Shown here: positions 62,399-64,000 of the stretch, piece after piece
How positions within the stretch are numbered: position 1 is the stretch's first letter
Layout of the letters: each line of letters begins with the position of its first letter
Assembly (NCBI GenBank): GCA_029242745.1
Contig: JAQWTI010000035.1
Coordinates: 1 to 64,000, forward strand
DNA: 64,000 nt
Direction: 5' to 3'
Source of the DNA: Acidimicrobiales bacterium
Lineage (GTDB): Bacteria; Actinomycetota; Acidimicrobiia; Acidimicrobiales; MedAcidi-G1
Position numbers and translations under genes: made by a program
Notes under the pieces: generated by a model
What the model saw: the letters and a program-made list of their open reading frames with translations, nothing else
Told to the model about the DNA's origin: nothing
Database searches by the model: none

Positions 62399-63469
62399 TC
62401 AACCCAACTGCTCCACTGTGGGAAACATCTGCACCATGCTTTCACCAAAAGTGATTCGGGCGTCGACGCCCATAGAGGCCCAATCGTAGATCGACCCACC
62501 GATTGCACGTTCTTGGACTAGGGCATCTACAAATGGCTGGAGGTCGTCTACCGAAGCCAACGGTTCGCCAGGATCCACAACGGCGGTGCCGTCAGCGGCC
62601 CCGATCCCCCCAATGGCGTGGATTACAGCGTCATCATTGCCGAGATTGGCCCGCACCCGGCGGATGTTGTCGGACGTATAGAAGGCAGGATCGGCGTGTT
62701 CGGCGGTACGGAAGGACCAGTAGCCCATGGGTAGCCATACGTCATACCGCCACGACAACTCATCCCAGGGGAACCCCGGCCAGAATGCCGGATTGATTTC
62801 GTCGGTGACCACTGGCGGCATGACGATTGCCCCTAGAGGGTCATCGCCTACCGTCCGCCGGAGTCGATCTGAGAGATTCGCCAAGCGATCTGAACGTTCA
62901 ATGGCACCGAGGTCGTCGCGGTTCCACTCGATGTCGACGGCAAGACCAGCAAATCGTCGACCCAAAACTGAGAACCGGTCGATTGCCAGAAGGCGATCTA
63001 GGTCCTCATCGTCGACGGTCCACTTTGGGAGGTACCACCCGACAATAGGGATGTCAGCCGTATCGGCCGCAAGGAGAAAGCCAGCAAGCAACCAAGGATC
63101 AGAAATCAGACCAACAGCCCTTTGATCCGAACGCGCAGCCTGAAGAAACAGTGTGCGCAGACCGGTCTGAGCCATTGACGCTAGGTCAGCGTGCACGACC
63201 GATGGAACGCCAGGCGAATAAGCCGGATCGAAATCATAAGCGTCAACCCAGGTACCTGCTCCCTTGTATGGATCTAGTGTCCGGTCGGGAGGCTGTTCCA
63301 CGACAAGTTGAGCCGGGATGACCTTAAGCGGTGCACCAGTCACCCAGTGATCAGCCGGCTCCTGACCCAGCCCTGCCACAACGAAAAGCGCTACTCCCAG
63401 ACAGCCTGCTCCGAGGAGAAGGCCAACGCGGCGAGATGTCCGATCAACCACGCGACCTACGGTAGTCAC
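62399..63469 (-). CDS. Membrane-anchored TIM-barrel-like protein of unknown function
   Basis: A 356-residue protein with an N-terminal hydrophobic anchor (about residues 13-34). Alternating strands and helices follow, with Y-K-G-A-G-T-W-V-D-A-Y-D-F, V-G-W-Y-L-P-K-W, L-A-V-D-I-E-W-N (carrying a candidate catalytic Asp/Glu), L-P-M-G-Y-W-S-F and Y-D-W-A-S-M. These are features of glycoside-hydrolase-like barrels, but no family is recognised. GTG start. Divergent from the amidohydrolase gene. Confidence 0.6.
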   Translation of the reverse strand: MTTVGRVVDRTSRRVGLLLGAGCLGVALFVVAGLGQEPADHWVTGAPLKVIPAQLVVEQPPDRTLDPYKGAGTWVDAYDFDPAYSPGVPSVVHADLASMAQTGLRTLFLQAARSDQRAVGLISDPWLLAGFLLAADTADIPIVGWYLPKWTVDDEDLDRLLAIDRFSVLGRRFAGLAVDIEWNRDDLGAIERSDRLANLSDRLRRTVGDDPLGAIVMPPVVTDEINPAFWPGFPWDELSWRYDVWLPMGYWSFRTAEHADPAFYTSDNIRRVRANLGNDDAVIHAIGGIGAADGTAVVDPGEPLASVDDLQPFVDALVQERAIGGSIYDWASMGVDARITFGESMVQMFPTVEQLG

Positions 63470-63514
63470 CGCTTGGTCTCCGATCAGGGCGGCCCACCAC
63501 TAGCGTCCCAAACT

Positions 63515-64000
63515 GTGGACGAAGGAACCGATGATGACCTGCAGCCCGAGGCGGTCGGCCGGCGCCGGGTTGTTTTAGGAATTGGGTTCAGTGCTGCGTT
63601 ACTGGCTCTCGGCCGGCGACTTCCTGGGCGGCCCGACACCGTTGTAGCCACTCCTTCTAACGACTCTTTCGCATCCATCCCGGCGACACCCCGCTCCGCC
63701 ACCACCCGAACTCCAGACCCCACTACGTCCACCTCCCCAGAAGAGTCCACGACCACTTTGGATAATCGCCTTTACGACCTGGTAGTGGCTGGTGGCCGGG
63801 TAATCGACCCCGAGACTGGGTTCGACGCTGTCGCCCACGTTGGAATCGACGGCAACACGGTGACCACAGTTGCCACCACTCCGTTGAACGGTCGCTCAAC
63901 GTTGGACGCCACCGGGCTGGTAGTCGCTCCTGGCTTTATCGACATCCTTTCGTATCCCGTCAACGGTTACGGAGAGTGGAACAAAATTGCTGACGGGGTC
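63515..64000 (+). CDS. Tat-exported N-acyl-D-amino-acid deacylase-type amidohydrolase, truncated at the window end
   Basis: A frame open from GTG 63515 to the end of the window (162 codons). It starts with a twin-arginine-type signal (G-R-R-R-V-V-L-G then a hydrophobic stretch) and a Pro/Thr/Ser-rich spacer. At about residue 87 the amidohydrolase start Y-D-L-V-V-A-G-G-R-V-I-D-P-E-T-G appears, and A-P-G-F-I-D-I follows. That pattern is typical of D-aminoacylases and related enzymes with a metal-dependent barrel. The metal-ligand region beyond is missing, so the activity is inferred from the first motifs only. GTG is uncertain. Confidence 0.75.
   Translation, partial: MDEGTDDDLQPEAVGRRRVVLGIGFSAALLALGRRLPGRPDTVVATPSNDSFASIPATPRSATTRTPDPTTSTSPEESTTTLDNRLYDLVVAGGRVIDPETGFDAVAHVGIDGNTVTTVATTPLNGRSTLDATGLVVAPGFIDILSYPVNGYGEWNKIADGV

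Overview
The window looks like chromosomal DNA of a free-living, probably marine, actinobacterium, most likely of the class Acidimicrobiia. This is inferred from gene content and was not tested by any search. The pointers are a menaquinone operon, CarD, a prolyl-tRNA synthetase/CarD/universal-stress neighbourhood, many acyl-CoA metabolism genes, CaiB-type CoA-transferases, lipoproteins with threonine-rich linkers, moderate-to-high GC, frequent GTG/TTG starts and four-base stop/start overlaps.

Layout. Positions 1-4317 are an accessory-looking segment. It holds a four-gene minus-strand operon (small protein, NYN-domain RNase-like protein, small acidic protein, Cas4/RecB-like nuclease). Facing away from it is a two-winged-helix protein resembling a replication initiator, followed by a cluster of inverted and direct repeats, a strong terminator and a YbjQ-family gene. 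Positions 4318-10655 hold a zinc alcohol dehydrogenase, an Lrp/AsnC regulator divergent from a fused indolepyruvate:ferredoxin oxidoreductase, and a doubly broken alpha/beta-hydrolase. Positions 10656-18105 hold a two-domain secreted esterase-like lipoprotein, an HExxH lipoprotein, an SDR, a DsbB/TlpA-like thiol-redox pair and FabH. Positions 18106-30331 hold dehydrogenases, MetY, an acyl-CoA dehydrogenase, ProS, CarD, UspA, an O6-alkylguanine methyltransferase, an enoyl-CoA hydratase and an acyl-CoA ligase.

Positions 30500-38780 hold tRNA-Pro, two copies of a promoter-plus-hairpin element, a lipoprotein with a long Thr/Ala/Pro repeat, and assorted small genes including a frameshifted monooxygenase. 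Positions 38850-40508 group tRNA-Glu, tRNA-Gln and glutamyl-tRNA synthetase. Positions 40549-50676 are rich in fatty-acid/acyl-CoA degradation genes. Positions 50692-57426 hold a candidate selenoprotein related to glycine/betaine reductase component B. Divergent from it are a MerR regulator and menF-menD-menH-menC, which together convert chorismate to o-succinylbenzoate. The right end holds a sulfatase-type metallo-hydrolase, a hydrolase, a glutaminyl cyclase lipoprotein, a solitary DNA methyltransferase with an extra C-terminal domain, a TIM-barrel-like anchored protein and the start of an exported D-aminoacylase-type amidohydrolase.

The most notable item is the in-frame UGA at 51118-51120. 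It sits exactly where a redox Sec/Cys is expected (U-P-V-C) and is followed by a hairpin with the geometry of a bacterial SECIS element.
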